A stretch of 64,000 nucleotides of DNA from Spirosoma lacussanchae (GTDB lineage Bacteria; Bacteroidota; Bacteroidia; Cytophagales; Spirosomataceae), in NCBI RefSeq assembly GCF_005870035.1, contig NZ_SWJG01000011.1, forward strand, positions 62,001 to 126,000. The letters are read 5' to 3'. Every line of letters begins with the position of its first letter. The stretch's first letter is position 1. Both the position numbers and the translations under genes were made by a program. The notes below the pieces were generated by a model that ran no database searches, was not told the DNA's origin, and saw only the letters and a list, made by a program, of their open reading frames with translations. This document shows positions 52,511-61,040 of the stretch, piece after piece.

Positions 52511-52837
52511 GACTTGAAAATAGACTAAATAGATTACTTAGATACGTGTTCGGTACGGCCATCAACGAATCTACATCTTATGACGACGTGGAGGTCGGCG
52601 AGATACCCATAAAAGGATTTATAGGGTATATTGTAAGAAAGAATTGCACCTGAGAACAAGCGCCCTCGCGTAGTCGAGCGGCCGCCCACCGGTTAGATCG
52701 GTCCCAACTTTCCAGTATTCATCCATACTATAACGGTCCGCCGTGCCGACAGTGCATAATTATTCTCGCCGGACAGGAGTACACTTTTAAAGGCGACGCT
52801 ATAGGTTGTCAATAAAACACAAAGGAAATCATTGACC
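52511..52837. other. Gene-free stretch after the IS3 remnant
   Basis: This stretch of about 330 bases has a mixed composition, short frames only (the longest about 40 codons on the plus strand near 52540-52650) and no promoter, RNA or repeat that I recognise. It probably consists of element debris. Confidence 0.4.
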
Positions 52838-53518
52838 TTACTCGACAGGCGCTTCTACGATCGTTACAATTTTCCACATCCCCCGAATGTCGTGCAGCGG
52901 AACCGTAACGTTGCCGCCGTTTGGGTTGTCGGAATGGAGGGTCAGGTATTTGCGGGTCAGTAACTCGTTGTCGCGGATGCGCTTGACCACAAAATAATCG
53001 CGGTACATAACGGCGTATACGCCCCCCGACTGGTATTCCCAGTCGCTCTCACTCACCGGTACGGCCAGTACTTTAGCCCCATGGGCCAGCTGCGGGCTCA
53101 TGCTATTTCCCGAAATCTCCAGCACAACGGCCTTTTTATGCCCTTTCAGTACCGGCTTTCTGACCCGGAACATTTCCGTATCGGTGGCGCCGATCCCGTC
53201 GGCGTAACTTTCTACAAACGTAGCGTAGAATCGCACCGGCACGAACGGAATTTCGGCGGTGTCTTCATCGGTATTGGACACGATAGCGTTGGCCTCCGGG
53301 GTGTTCAATACAGGCAAAATACCCCGAATCAGGTAGTCGGCGCTGATTTGTGGGTAACAGGCCAGCAAACTCATGATGGTATCATACGAGGGTTTGGCCC
53401 GCCCATTCAGAATGTTATAGAATTTGGACGGGTTCTCGCCCAACTCCTTGGCAATCTGGTAGATGGTTATTCCCAGCGAATCAAATACCTGCTTCAGCCG
53501 ATCCTGTATACTTGTCAT
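52838..53518 (-). CDS. XRE/S24-type repressor (LexA/CI-like)
   Basis: This is a 226-aa protein. The N-terminal helix-turn-helix is DSLGITIYQIAKELGENPSK and the C-terminal domain is peptidase S24-like, with the likely nucleophile S139 in GNSMSPQL and the catalytic lysine in VVKRI. This is the layout of phage CI/C2 and LexA-like repressors that cleave themselves on DNA damage. I prefer ATG 53518; a start 33 bases upstream would run through a repeat that looks like an operator. It diverges from a Y-family polymerase gene, its probable target. Confidence 0.87.
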   Translation of the reverse strand: MTSIQDRLKQVFDSLGITIYQIAKELGENPSKFYNILNGRAKPSYDTIMSLLACYPQISADYLIRGILPVLNTPEANAIVSNTDEDTAEIPFVPVRFYATFVESYADGIGATDTEMFRVRKPVLKGHKKAVVLEISGNSMSPQLAHGAKVLAVPVSESDWEYQSGGVYAVMYRDYFVVKRIRDNELLTRKYLTLHSDNPNGGNVTVPLHDIRGMWKIVTIVEAPVE

Positions 53519-53548
53519 GTTCTCTACTTTTTCCAAACAATTTTTCGC

Positions 53549-53580
53549 CATTATAGTATGGATATATTGGCATTATAATA
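53549..53580. promoter_or_regulatory. Candidate operator repeats between the S24 repressor and polymerase genes
   Basis: Two near-identical 10-mers (cattatagta at 53549-53558 and cattataata at 53571-53580) repeat in the same direction with a 22-base period, two helical turns, in the divergent promoter region. They could be repressor half-sites. This is inference from spacing and position. Confidence 0.4.
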
Positions 53581-53672
53581 CAAGTCAAATATATTGCGCC
53601 TGTATCACAACAAACATACGACTAATACAGACGAAAGACGACACCAAAAGGCACGTTTCTATCCAAAAATCG

Positions 53673-54938
53673 ATGAACCGGAACCGACTCACTAACCATA
53701 CGCTGCCCACGGTCCTGTTTGTGGACATGAACAGCTTTTTTGCTTCCTGCGAACAGCAGGATAATTACTGGCTACGGGGTCGGCCGGTGGGCGTCTGCGT
53801 CTACACGGGTCAGCACGGCTGCATCATTGCGCCCTCAGTAGAAGCCAAAACGAAAGGGGTAAAAACCGGCATGCGGCTGGATGAAGCGATGCGGCTCTGT
53901 CCGGATCTGGTACCGGTCGAGACACACCCTACCCGCTACCGCTCGTACCACGTCAAGCTGATCAGCGTGCTGAAACAGTTTGCCGACGATGTGGTACCGA
54001 AAAGCATCGACGAAGCGGTGATCGACCTGACCAACTACCAGCTGGTATACAAGGACATGGAGCAGCTGGCCCGAACCATCAAAGTCGCCATCCGGAACGA
54101 AGTGGGCGACTGGCTGCGGTGCTCGATCGGGATTGCACCGAATGTGTTTCTGGCCAAACTGGCTTCTGACCTGCAAAAGCCCGACGGCCTGACAGTGATC
54201 ACCCCTGACACCATCGACTCGGTGCTTCGGTCGCTCCGGCTTACCGACCTGCCCGGCATTGGCTACCGGATGGCGGTCCGGCTCGAAGACGGCGGCATTC
54301 GTACTCCGCTGGATTTACGGTACGCATCGCCCCAGCGACTGAAGTCCATCTGCAAAAGTATTGTTGGGTTACACTGGCACCTGCGGCTCAACTTTGCGGG
54401 CGAGGTCGATCTGGATAGTCACGAGGAGTACAAAAGTATGTCGGCCATGCGGACGATCTCGCAGGAGCAGCGCAGCTCGGCGGAGCGGCTGGATGAGTTG
54501 CTGCAGTCGCTCTGCCTAACGCTCGAACGGCGGATGGTCCGACAGGGCGTGTTTTGCCAGAATCTGTCTTTTTCGTGCCGTTACCATACCGGAAAAACCT
54601 ACAATTGCGAGGTCAGCTTTACCGATCCCATGCAGGATGGCCCCGACATGTACCGAATCATCAGCGAACGGCTGGCGCGATTTCAGGCCGCTCACCACTG
54701 CGAGCCGGTGCTGAATGAACACCTCCGCAGCATGAGCGTGGTAGTACATCGGTTTGTACCGGCCGATGCCGTTCCGTTCAGCCTGTTCACCAACGACAGT
54801 CGTAAAAACACCCTCCGCAAAACGCTTTACGACCTGAAAACCAGGTTTGGCGCCGACAAACTCATACGCGCAACCGAGCTTCGCGACAATCCCGCCTATC
54901 GGGACGTTATCGGGTTTGGCAACATCAAGGATTTGTAA
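53673..54938 (+). CDS. Y-family DNA polymerase (UmuC/DinB-like)
   Basis: This 421-aa protein has the Y-family palm and fingers. D18 in FVDMNSFFASCE is the first catalytic aspartate, D113/E114 lie in KSIDEAVID, and GVCVYTGQHGCIIAPSVEAK and LPGIGYRMAVRL (helix-hairpin-helix) follow. The C-terminal little-finger region is present. It performs translesion synthesis. I start at ATG 53673; the longer frame from 53463 would run back through the divergent repressor gene. Its position next to an S24 repressor suggests damage-inducible control, like umuDC. Confidence 0.9.
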   Translation: MNRNRLTNHTLPTVLFVDMNSFFASCEQQDNYWLRGRPVGVCVYTGQHGCIIAPSVEAKTKGVKTGMRLDEAMRLCPDLVPVETHPTRYRSYHVKLISVLKQFADDVVPKSIDEAVIDLTNYQLVYKDMEQLARTIKVAIRNEVGDWLRCSIGIAPNVFLAKLASDLQKPDGLTVITPDTIDSVLRSLRLTDLPGIGYRMAVRLEDGGIRTPLDLRYASPQRLKSICKSIVGLHWHLRLNFAGEVDLDSHEEYKSMSAMRTISQEQRSSAERLDELLQSLCLTLERRMVRQGVFCQNLSFSCRYHTGKTYNCEVSFTDPMQDGPDMYRIISERLARFQAAHHCEPVLNEHLRSMSVVVHRFVPADAVPFSLFTNDSRKNTLRKTLYDLKTRFGADKLIRATELRDNPAYRDVIGFGNIKDL

Positions 54939-54971
54939 AGGCTGTACCACGACCCGGATTGGCCAGACTGG

Positions 54972-55826
54972 TTAATTCAACACCCCCATGCGACCGTTCT
55001 GAAAATCGTTGAAGGCTTCCATGATTTCTTCCCGGGTATTCATAACAAACGGACCATATACGGCCAGAGGCTCGTTAATCGGCTCGCCCGATAGTATCAG
55101 CAGTTTGACATCGGTGGTGGCCGTCAGCGTAATGGTATCACCGTCAATACCTGTCAACGCTACCTGCCCGCGGGTTATAGACTGCCCGTTGATCGTAGCA
55201 GAGCCGGCTAGTACGTAAACAATCAGCGTATGATCGGCCGGTACGGTGATCGTTTCGGTCTGGCTGGCAGCCAGGGTTAGATCGGCTACCGTGATCGGGC
55301 TGAAGGTATGTGCAGGGCCGCGCAGCCCGCCCAGTTCGCCCGCAATGACCCGCAGTGTACCACCCCCAAAAAGGGTCGTCTTCGGAATCCGCGTGGCTGC
55401 AATATCCTGGTAGCGGGGCGGGCTCATCTTGTCTTTAGCCGGCAGGTTGACCCATAACTGCACAAAATCAAGCCGACCGCCCCGACGGGAGAATTCGAGT
55501 TCGTGTTTTTCCTCGTGGATGATACCCGACGCAGCCGTCATCCATTGTACATCGCCGGCAAACAGCTTGCCGTGATTACCGGCCGAATCGCGGTGTTCGA
55601 GCGCTCCTTCGTAAACGATCGTAACCGTCTCGAAGCCCCGGTGCGGGTGTTTGTCAACCCCTTTCGGCCGAGCCGAGGGCTGTACCTGCATGGGCCCGTG
55701 GTGGTCGAGCAGCAAAAACGGGTTAAACGGCCGAGAACCCTGCGGGTGGAAAGCATTCAACCCGACAAAACCATCGCCAACGCTGTTGGGCGTAGCGGTC
55801 TGTATGGCAGCAATGGATCGATTCAT
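54972..55826 (-). CDS. Pirin family cupin protein
   Basis: This 284-aa protein has two cupin halves. The N-terminal half shows FLLLDHHGPM, the metal ligands in KHPHRGFETVTI (HxH) and IIHEEKHELE (HxE), typical of pirins that can act as quercetin 2,3-dioxygenases. The second half ends in NGRMGVLN. It is cytoplasmic. It converges with the polymerase gene (33-base gap), and the Fpg gene follows upstream. The role in this organism is unknown. Confidence 0.92.
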   Translation of the reverse strand: MNRSIAAIQTATPNSVGDGFVGLNAFHPQGSRPFNPFLLLDHHGPMQVQPSARPKGVDKHPHRGFETVTIVYEGALEHRDSAGNHGKLFAGDVQWMTAASGIIHEEKHELEFSRRGGRLDFVQLWVNLPAKDKMSPPRYQDIAATRIPKTTLFGGGTLRVIAGELGGLRGPAHTFSPITVADLTLAASQTETITVPADHTLIVYVLAGSATINGQSITRGQVALTGIDGDTITLTATTDVKLLILSGEPINEPLAVYGPFVMNTREEIMEAFNDFQNGRMGVLN

Positions 55827-55912
55827 ATCTATAATTAAATGTACCTACACGTATTAGCGCAACGAAAGCTAACCGGTACAAGTTCGTCAACCAAACGGAC
55901 CACGGCTCATGG

Positions 55913-56749
55913 TTATACAGACGTCGGTTGTACCGGCAACGGCTGGTCCTGGGGACAGAAGAATGTGGTTCGGCCACCCACCGTTGAGCGTTCGATGCGG
56001 GTACCGCAACGGGGGCAGAACTTATGCGCTTCCACATCGTCATAGGGCGAGTCGTCCCACTCCCGAACGTGGATCAGAAAACTGCTGGGAAAGTCGCGGT
56101 AGGTCGCTTCGTAGCGGATGGCGGTCTCCAGCACCAGCCGAATGGCTTCGTGCAGCCGGGTCATCTCTCCATCGGTCAGGGTGTTGGCGCGGTGTTCCGG
56201 ATGAATACGAGCCTGAAACAGGACCTCATCGACAATCCAGTTACCCAGGCCCGCCACTACACTCTGATCGAGAAGAACCGGTTTGATAAACGCTTTTTTA
56301 GCCCGAACCCGCTCGGCAAGCTCAGCCGGGACTATGTCGAGGCCATCTTTACCAATTTTCTTTCGCTGCAAAAACGCATCGACATTATCGATAAGGCCAA
56401 CCCGCTCAAACTTGCGCGGACACAGAAAACCGAGGTTGAAATCCCCATCGAACTCAAAAACAATGCGGGCAAAGCGGGGCCGGTCGAGCGAGGCATGGTA
56501 ATATTCCAGATCGCCGGTCATGCCAAAATGCATATGAACAATGACATCGGGCTGGTCGGTAAACACGAACAGGTTCTTACCAACGCGCTGCGTACCCGTA
56601 AACTGCCGTCCGGTTAGCCGTTCGCTAAGGGTAGCATAGTCGGTGGTCAGCAGCTTTTTGTCCTCCACCTCAATATGGCGTATCGGCTGATGAAGCGATG
56701 ATGTTTCGAGGTATTGGCGTCTGATTTCTACTTCGGGCAGTTCGGGCAT
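55913..56749 (-). CDS. Fpg/Nei-family DNA glycosylase
   Basis: This 278-aa protein begins MPELPEVEIRRQYLE, where P2 is the catalytic amine and E3 the base-excision acid. The lysine of GKNLFVF, the H2TH helix region and the C-terminal zinc-finger region FCPRCGTRIERSTVGGRTT, with its conserved arginine, are visible. It excises oxidised bases such as 8-oxoguanine or oxidised pyrimidines. In the finger the second pair reads C-P-Q-D instead of CxxC, so the fourth ligand is unusual. It could be MutM (Fpg) or Nei. Confidence 0.9.
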   Translation of the reverse strand: MPELPEVEIRRQYLETSSLHQPIRHIEVEDKKLLTTDYATLSERLTGRQFTGTQRVGKNLFVFTDQPDVIVHMHFGMTGDLEYYHASLDRPRFARIVFEFDGDFNLGFLCPRKFERVGLIDNVDAFLQRKKIGKDGLDIVPAELAERVRAKKAFIKPVLLDQSVVAGLGNWIVDEVLFQARIHPEHRANTLTDGEMTRLHEAIRLVLETAIRYEATYRDFPSSFLIHVREWDDSPYDDVEAHKFCPRCGTRIERSTVGGRTTFFCPQDQPLPVQPTSV

Positions 56750-57135
56750 GACTCTATGGCTGGGTCAGCGGGTGTCGGTACCGGTATTCGGTTCTGGCCG
56801 GTTGGTTTCAGGTCATTCATTACTTACCTGGCTGACCCATTAGGTAACGAGGGGCGGGGTATCGTTGTTTCCAGAGCATATTTGTCCCGTTCGCTAAATC
56901 AATTATTGATTATTCGGCAAAAAGCTTTGTTTTACAATGAATTATATTCATTTTTGCACAAAATCTATTGACTTAGATTACAATATTGAAAACTGTAAAG
57001 GCGTTGCTTTCGTACGTTTTGCAACTAATCGGTAAGTAATTCTTGTTAAGTGATCTCCTGTAATAAACCCGTTCAGATGTAACAACCTCTACACGAGTAC
57101 AAAGTGCAAGTTCAATCGTTAAACTGACCATTACT
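56750..57135. other. Intergenic region between the Fpg gene and a coiled-coil gene
   Basis: This 386-base gap is increasingly AT-rich toward 56900-57100. Nine-base arms at 56761-56769 and 56831-56839 form a weak inverted repeat with a long loop. No gene or clear promoter box was recognised. Confidence 0.4.
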
Positions 57136-58071
57136 ATGGAGAATAGTCCGCAAAAGCCCCGCACCAATGGTGCCCTACTGGCCGCCCTTATCATTATGAC
57201 TGGTTTAGCCGGGGTATCGAGTTATTTGTATTTCGATCAGAAAAAAGTTTCTGAAAACCAGGAAGTTACTATTTCAGAGCGCGTAGAAGAACTCTCAACG
57301 ACCCGCGTTAAACTGGATTCGATCTCAACGGCCTTAGACGCTAAAATTGCCGAAGTACAAAAATTAGGGGGCGATGTAACGGAGTTGCAGAAAGTAAAAG
57401 CCCAGCTGGAAGAAGACAGAGCATCGCTGCGCCGGGGTAACCGGATTTCGATCGCCAAGTACGAAACCAAGATCAAGCAGTACGAAGCGTTTCTGGTAGA
57501 AAAAGACACGCTCATCGCCAACCTGCAGCGCGAAAACGTGACGCTGGCCACGAACGTGAAAGTACTGGATGAAGAAAATACCGGCCTCAAAACCGAGCGT
57601 CAGCGCCTGAGCGACTCGGTAGCAACCATCGCTACGCAGAACCAGGAACTGAGTACCAAAGTAACCCGCGCTGCTGCCCTGAAAGCCCAGAACGTAAAAG
57701 TGTTTGCGGTTAGCTCGAAAGGCAAAATCAAAGAAGATGACGCCTACAAAGCCAAGCGGTTAGACAAAATCAAGCTGGTTTATACGCTGCTCGACAACCC
57801 ACTGACCCGCGAAGAGCCGAAAGAAGTGTTTGTTCGGGTACTTGACCCAAGCGGTGCCGTTGTATCGGATATGGCCAATGGCTCGGGTACGTTTACGGTA
57901 GATGGCAACGAAACGATTTATACCACCAAGCAGACAGTCAACTACACCAGCAATGGTCAGAACGTTGAGCTGCTTTACACCCGTGGCATACCTTACAAGC
58001 CCGGCAAATACACGGTAGAGCTGTATTCGGAAGGATTCCGGATCGGTGCCGGTGAGTTTGCGGTTCGCTAA
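57136..58071 (+). CDS. Membrane-anchored coiled-coil protein of unknown function
   Basis: This is a 311-aa protein. One membrane helix (about 12-32, ALLAALIIMTGLAGVSSYLY) is followed by a long coiled coil (about 45-185, heptads with L/V at a/d positions). A C-terminal beta domain (about 190-311) ends KPGKYTVELYSEGFRIGAGE. The type II topology places the coiled coil and beta domain outside the cytoplasmic membrane. I know of no function for this protein type; envelope scaffolding is a guess. A terminator follows. Confidence 0.75.
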   Translation: MENSPQKPRTNGALLAALIIMTGLAGVSSYLYFDQKKVSENQEVTISERVEELSTTRVKLDSISTALDAKIAEVQKLGGDVTELQKVKAQLEEDRASLRRGNRISIAKYETKIKQYEAFLVEKDTLIANLQRENVTLATNVKVLDEENTGLKTERQRLSDSVATIATQNQELSTKVTRAAALKAQNVKVFAVSSKGKIKEDDAYKAKRLDKIKLVYTLLDNPLTREEPKEVFVRVLDPSGAVVSDMANGSGTFTVDGNETIYTTKQTVNYTSNGQNVELLYTRGIPYKPGKYTVELYSEGFRIGAGEFAVR

Positions 58072-58091
58072 GCCCCTACACCACTCGTTAT

Positions 58092-58127
58092 AAAGCGCGG
58101 TATCCAACGATATCGCGCTTTTTTTAT
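58092..58127 (+). terminator. Terminator of the coiled-coil gene
   Basis: A 12-bp stem (58092-58103 with 58110-58121, one G-T pair) is followed by a run of T. It reaches the end of the converging lipoprotein gene. Confidence 0.8.
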
Positions 58128-58567
58128 TCCTTCACGCCCGCAAAGTACGGAATCTCGGTAGCGCTGTTCTGGTAGGTAATCCGCAGCAGTTTCCCTTCTT
58201 TCTCCATGCCGTTGTCGGTGAACACGCGTTCGGTCTGTACGCTGCCGAGGGTCGTATTGCCAACCCGCAGCTGCACCGAGCTGTCGGCCTGGCGGCTTAG
58301 AGCAACCCCCTCTACCCGGCGGGTACCTTTTTGGGGATACTGATAGGCATACAGTACCGATACCGCACTATCTGACTCGGCCAATAGAGTAACCGTCGGC
58401 AGCTGACTGCTGGACAGCGCCACGCACGATGGGTCGAGGAACACGTTGGTACGGTACCGACCACCAATTTCGCCCGCGAGCGAGGCCGTTCCAGGCTGGA
58501 TGTCCGAATCGGGCTGGCAAGCCGTCAGCGATCCCAGTAAAACGCAGAAAAGCAGTTGTTTAGTCAT
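58124..58567 (-). CDS. Small lipoprotein of unknown function
   Basis: This 147-aa protein has a lipobox signal, LLGSLTAC, with the likely lipidated C17. The rest is a beta-rich domain (SVSVLYAYQYPQKGTRRVEG). No family is recognised. It converges on the coiled-coil gene. Confidence 0.65.
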   Translation of the reverse strand: MTKQLLFCVLLGSLTACQPDSDIQPGTASLAGEIGGRYRTNVFLDPSCVALSSSQLPTVTLLAESDSAVSVLYAYQYPQKGTRRVEGVALSRQADSSVQLRVGNTTLGSVQTERVFTDNGMEKEGKLLRITYQNSATEIPYFAGVKE

Positions 58568-58646
58568 AGTCTGGTATCGATTTTCCGGATAGACCCCGCC
58601 AGTGTGAAAAGCGTTGGTACGTCCGCCATTTTTTTAACAGAATTGC

Positions 58647-59471
58647 CTAAGCCCCTGTCGGTTGTGCCGGGTCGGCTTCTTCAGGCTCAGGCTCCAGCGC
58701 ATCGACCCAGACCCGCATTGATTCCAGCGTCATGGGGCCAAACTGGGTAGTAAAGGCCACATCGGCCGCATCGCGTCCGTAAGCAACCGTAATCCGGTTG
58801 CCGCGGGGTTCGCGCTGGGTAGCGTCGAAAGTAAACCAACGCCCATCTACGTAGGCTTCGAACCAGGCATGGAGGTCCATCGGGTCGAGCTGGTACAAAT
58901 AACCAACGACCATTCGGGCCGGAATATTAAGGGCGCGGCAGAGCGAAATACCGAGGTGGGTAAAATCGCGGCAAACACCAACCCGGTGCTGGGCCGTATC
59001 GACAGCCGAGGTGCTGGCGTCGCTGGTGCCGTATTCGTAGCGGACATTCTCGTTGATCCAGCGCCGGATGGCTTCGGGCTGGTCGTAGCCGGGTTCGACC
59101 CCGTCGGTAATCTGCGTGGCCAGATCGCTTAGCTGGTCCGACTGGCAATACCGGCTGGGCAGGGTGTAGTGCAACACATCATCGGGCAGATCCTCAACCG
59201 GCGTGTAAGGCGCGCCCGGTGCCACATCGATGGCATCGGCCGTCTGAACGGTAGCCGTAAAATGAATCGAAAACGGCCCTTCGGGTGCTACCAGTCGCTG
59301 ACACAGGTTACCGTACATGTCGGTAAACTCCGTTACGTTGACGGTTGGCGTGATCTGGTACTCTTCGCGAATGATCCATTGCCCGGCGCCAGACCGGGGG
59401 CGTAGCATAAGCACTAAAGGGGTTGGTCCCTCAGCCTGAAACTGAAGGTCGCAGCCAGCATTGAGTTGCAT
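58647..59471 (-). CDS. Transglutaminase-like cysteine protease family protein
   Basis: This 274-aa cytoplasmic-looking protein has a bacterial transglutaminase N-terminal beta domain (about 1-100) and the transglutaminase-like core. The catalytic triad is visible: Cys in RVGVCRDFTHLG, His in MDLHAWFEAYV and Asp in TFDATQ. Relatives are annotated as transglutaminase-like or cysteine proteases. The C-terminal tail is rich in Glu/Pro. The role is unknown. Confidence 0.88.
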   Translation of the reverse strand: MQLNAGCDLQFQAEGPTPLVLMLRPRSGAGQWIIREEYQITPTVNVTEFTDMYGNLCQRLVAPEGPFSIHFTATVQTADAIDVAPGAPYTPVEDLPDDVLHYTLPSRYCQSDQLSDLATQITDGVEPGYDQPEAIRRWINENVRYEYGTSDASTSAVDTAQHRVGVCRDFTHLGISLCRALNIPARMVVGYLYQLDPMDLHAWFEAYVDGRWFTFDATQREPRGNRITVAYGRDAADVAFTTQFGPMTLESMRVWVDALEPEPEEADPAQPTGA

Positions 59472-59557
59472 GATTGTCCGTGTTGAGAATGGGGATACTC
59501 AACTAATCCGTTAACCGGTTTAAATGTTCTGAACGGATCGCGAAAAACAGGCAGGAT

Positions 59558-59938
59558 TTACTCAAGCGGCTTGAACAGGAACGTTTCTACTTTGCCCTGT
59601 TTGTCCTGGCTGATGTAGAAATCGAGCGGGGCCAGCGCAAATGTGGCTTTATAGCGGGCAATACCGTTCTGCACACCCCGCGATTCCATAGCGGTCCATT
59701 TGCCGAGCTGCCCCGACACCTGCCCGACCACCTCTTTCATCTTATCGGCCGAGATCTGTTGCTTAAAGGCATCGCCCATAATGGCGTAAAGGGAGTCTGG
59801 CTGGTTGTTGTTGATAAAGCGCTGGGCCAGCTTCGCCAGCGAATCGAGTTTCGGATCAACCGTCGGGGCCGACGGCGTCTGCGCCTGGGCCGCGACAGCC
59901 AGTGTCAGCAGAGCTAGTAGAAAGAGGAAGCGTTTCAT
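59558..59938 (-). CDS. Exported DUF3887-like small protein
   Basis: This 126-aa protein starts at ATG 59938 before a clear signal peptide (FLFLLALLTLAVAAQAQ). The mature part, from KLDSLAKLAQRFINNN to GKVETFLFKPLE, resembles DUF3887 domains (snoaL-like, periplasmic). The longer frame from 60091 would add 51 residues ahead of the signal and is rejected. The function is unknown. Confidence 0.65.
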   Translation of the reverse strand: MKRFLFLLALLTLAVAAQAQTPSAPTVDPKLDSLAKLAQRFINNNQPDSLYAIMGDAFKQQISADKMKEVVGQVSGQLGKWTAMESRGVQNGIARYKATFALAPLDFYISQDKQGKVETFLFKPLE

Positions 59939-60153
59939 ACGTATGTTTTTGGGTAAAGATAACCGAATTGATCGGCCTATTACCCTAAAAAAGGAAGGGT
60001 ACTGGAAACCGGTTGTAAGCGGCCCGAACATCGGATGAACGGTTGTACATCTGTTTGCCTGACCTAAAGTTTTGGCGACTATATTACGCAAATTTCATTT
60101 GGTCATCTATTATATTTACAGAATAAAAGTACTATTCTTACCGTAACTACAAA

Positions 60154-60909
60154 ATGAACGTACAAACTGAATTGATCCCGGGTATTTATAATTATTGTGA
60201 CACCTGGTGCGAGCGTTGCCTGTTCACCAGCCGCTGTCGAAGTTTTCAGATTCAAACGGAAACGGGCCTGACTAAACCCATGGAAGCCGGGCCAGACCTG
60301 ATCAATCAGTTGACCGATGCGCTGAACCTGACCAAACAATATATCGAGAATCTAAGCCGGTCGGGGGCGCTCACCGGCCCCGATGCCCCTGCCGACACAA
60401 CGGTTCAGACGCTGGAGGAAAACGCGCTTCCCAAACCAGTTCAGGTTGGTCAGCATCCGGTTGCCCAGCTGGCCAATTCGTACCTAAAACATACGGGAGA
60501 CTGGCTCCGCCAGGAGAAGCACCTACTCGAACAGGCTGGTGAACAACAACTTCGGGAGGTATCGCTGGGTTTTCGCACTCAGGAGGAATCGATGCCGATC
60601 CTGCACGCGCTCCGCGATGCCTGGGAAATCATCAACTGGTACCGGACGCTTATACCGGTCAAGACGCAGTCGGCGTTACGCGCCTTGAGCGAAGCAGACG
60701 AGAAGATAAAAATCTACCACCTGGGAAAAGCCAAGCTGGTGCTGGTCAGCATCGATCGGTCGCTGGCGGCCTGGCAAACCATTCTGACTCAGTACCCCGA
60801 CAAAACCGACAACCTCCTCGACGTCCTGGCCCTGCTGAGCCGCCTGCGTCGGGAGCTGGAAACCCTCTTCCCAACCGCCCGAGCCTTCCAACGCCCAGGC
60901 CTGGACTAA
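60154..60909 (+). CDS. Protein with N-terminal four-cysteine motif
   Basis: This 251-aa protein has C15, C19, C22 and C28 close to the N-terminus (YCDTWCERCLFTSRC; Cx3Cx2Cx5C), which suggests a zinc or iron-sulfur site. The remainder is mainly helical, with no membrane span and many Leu/Gln/Glu residues. I recall similar cysteine heads in uncharacterised Bacteroidota proteins but no function. A dispersed-type hairpin lies after its stop. Confidence 0.65.
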   Translation: MNVQTELIPGIYNYCDTWCERCLFTSRCRSFQIQTETGLTKPMEAGPDLINQLTDALNLTKQYIENLSRSGALTGPDAPADTTVQTLEENALPKPVQVGQHPVAQLANSYLKHTGDWLRQEKHLLEQAGEQQLREVSLGFRTQEESMPILHALRDAWEIINWYRTLIPVKTQSALRALSEADEKIKIYHLGKAKLVLVSIDRSLAAWQTILTQYPDKTDNLLDVLALLSRLRRELETLFPTARAFQRPGLD

Positions 60910-60964
60910 GGATTGCAATATGGGGAAGGCCGCATGAACCGCGGTGAATCGCCGACGACCGAAC

Positions 60965-61004
60965 CGCGTTGTAGAGACGCAAAGGGTTGCGTCTCTACAA
61001 CGCG
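60965..61004. repeat. Palindromic hairpin repeat, possible dispersed element
   Basis: Perfect 18-bp arms (60965-60982 and 60987-61004) with a 4-base loop lie between converging genes. The core GTAGAGACGCAA resembles short palindromic repeats that I recall as abundant in some Cytophagales and cyanobacterial genomes. It may also act as a bidirectional terminator. Confidence 0.6.
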
Positions 61005-61040
61005 TCAGCAACAAACCACCAAAGACACACCGGCGAGGGG

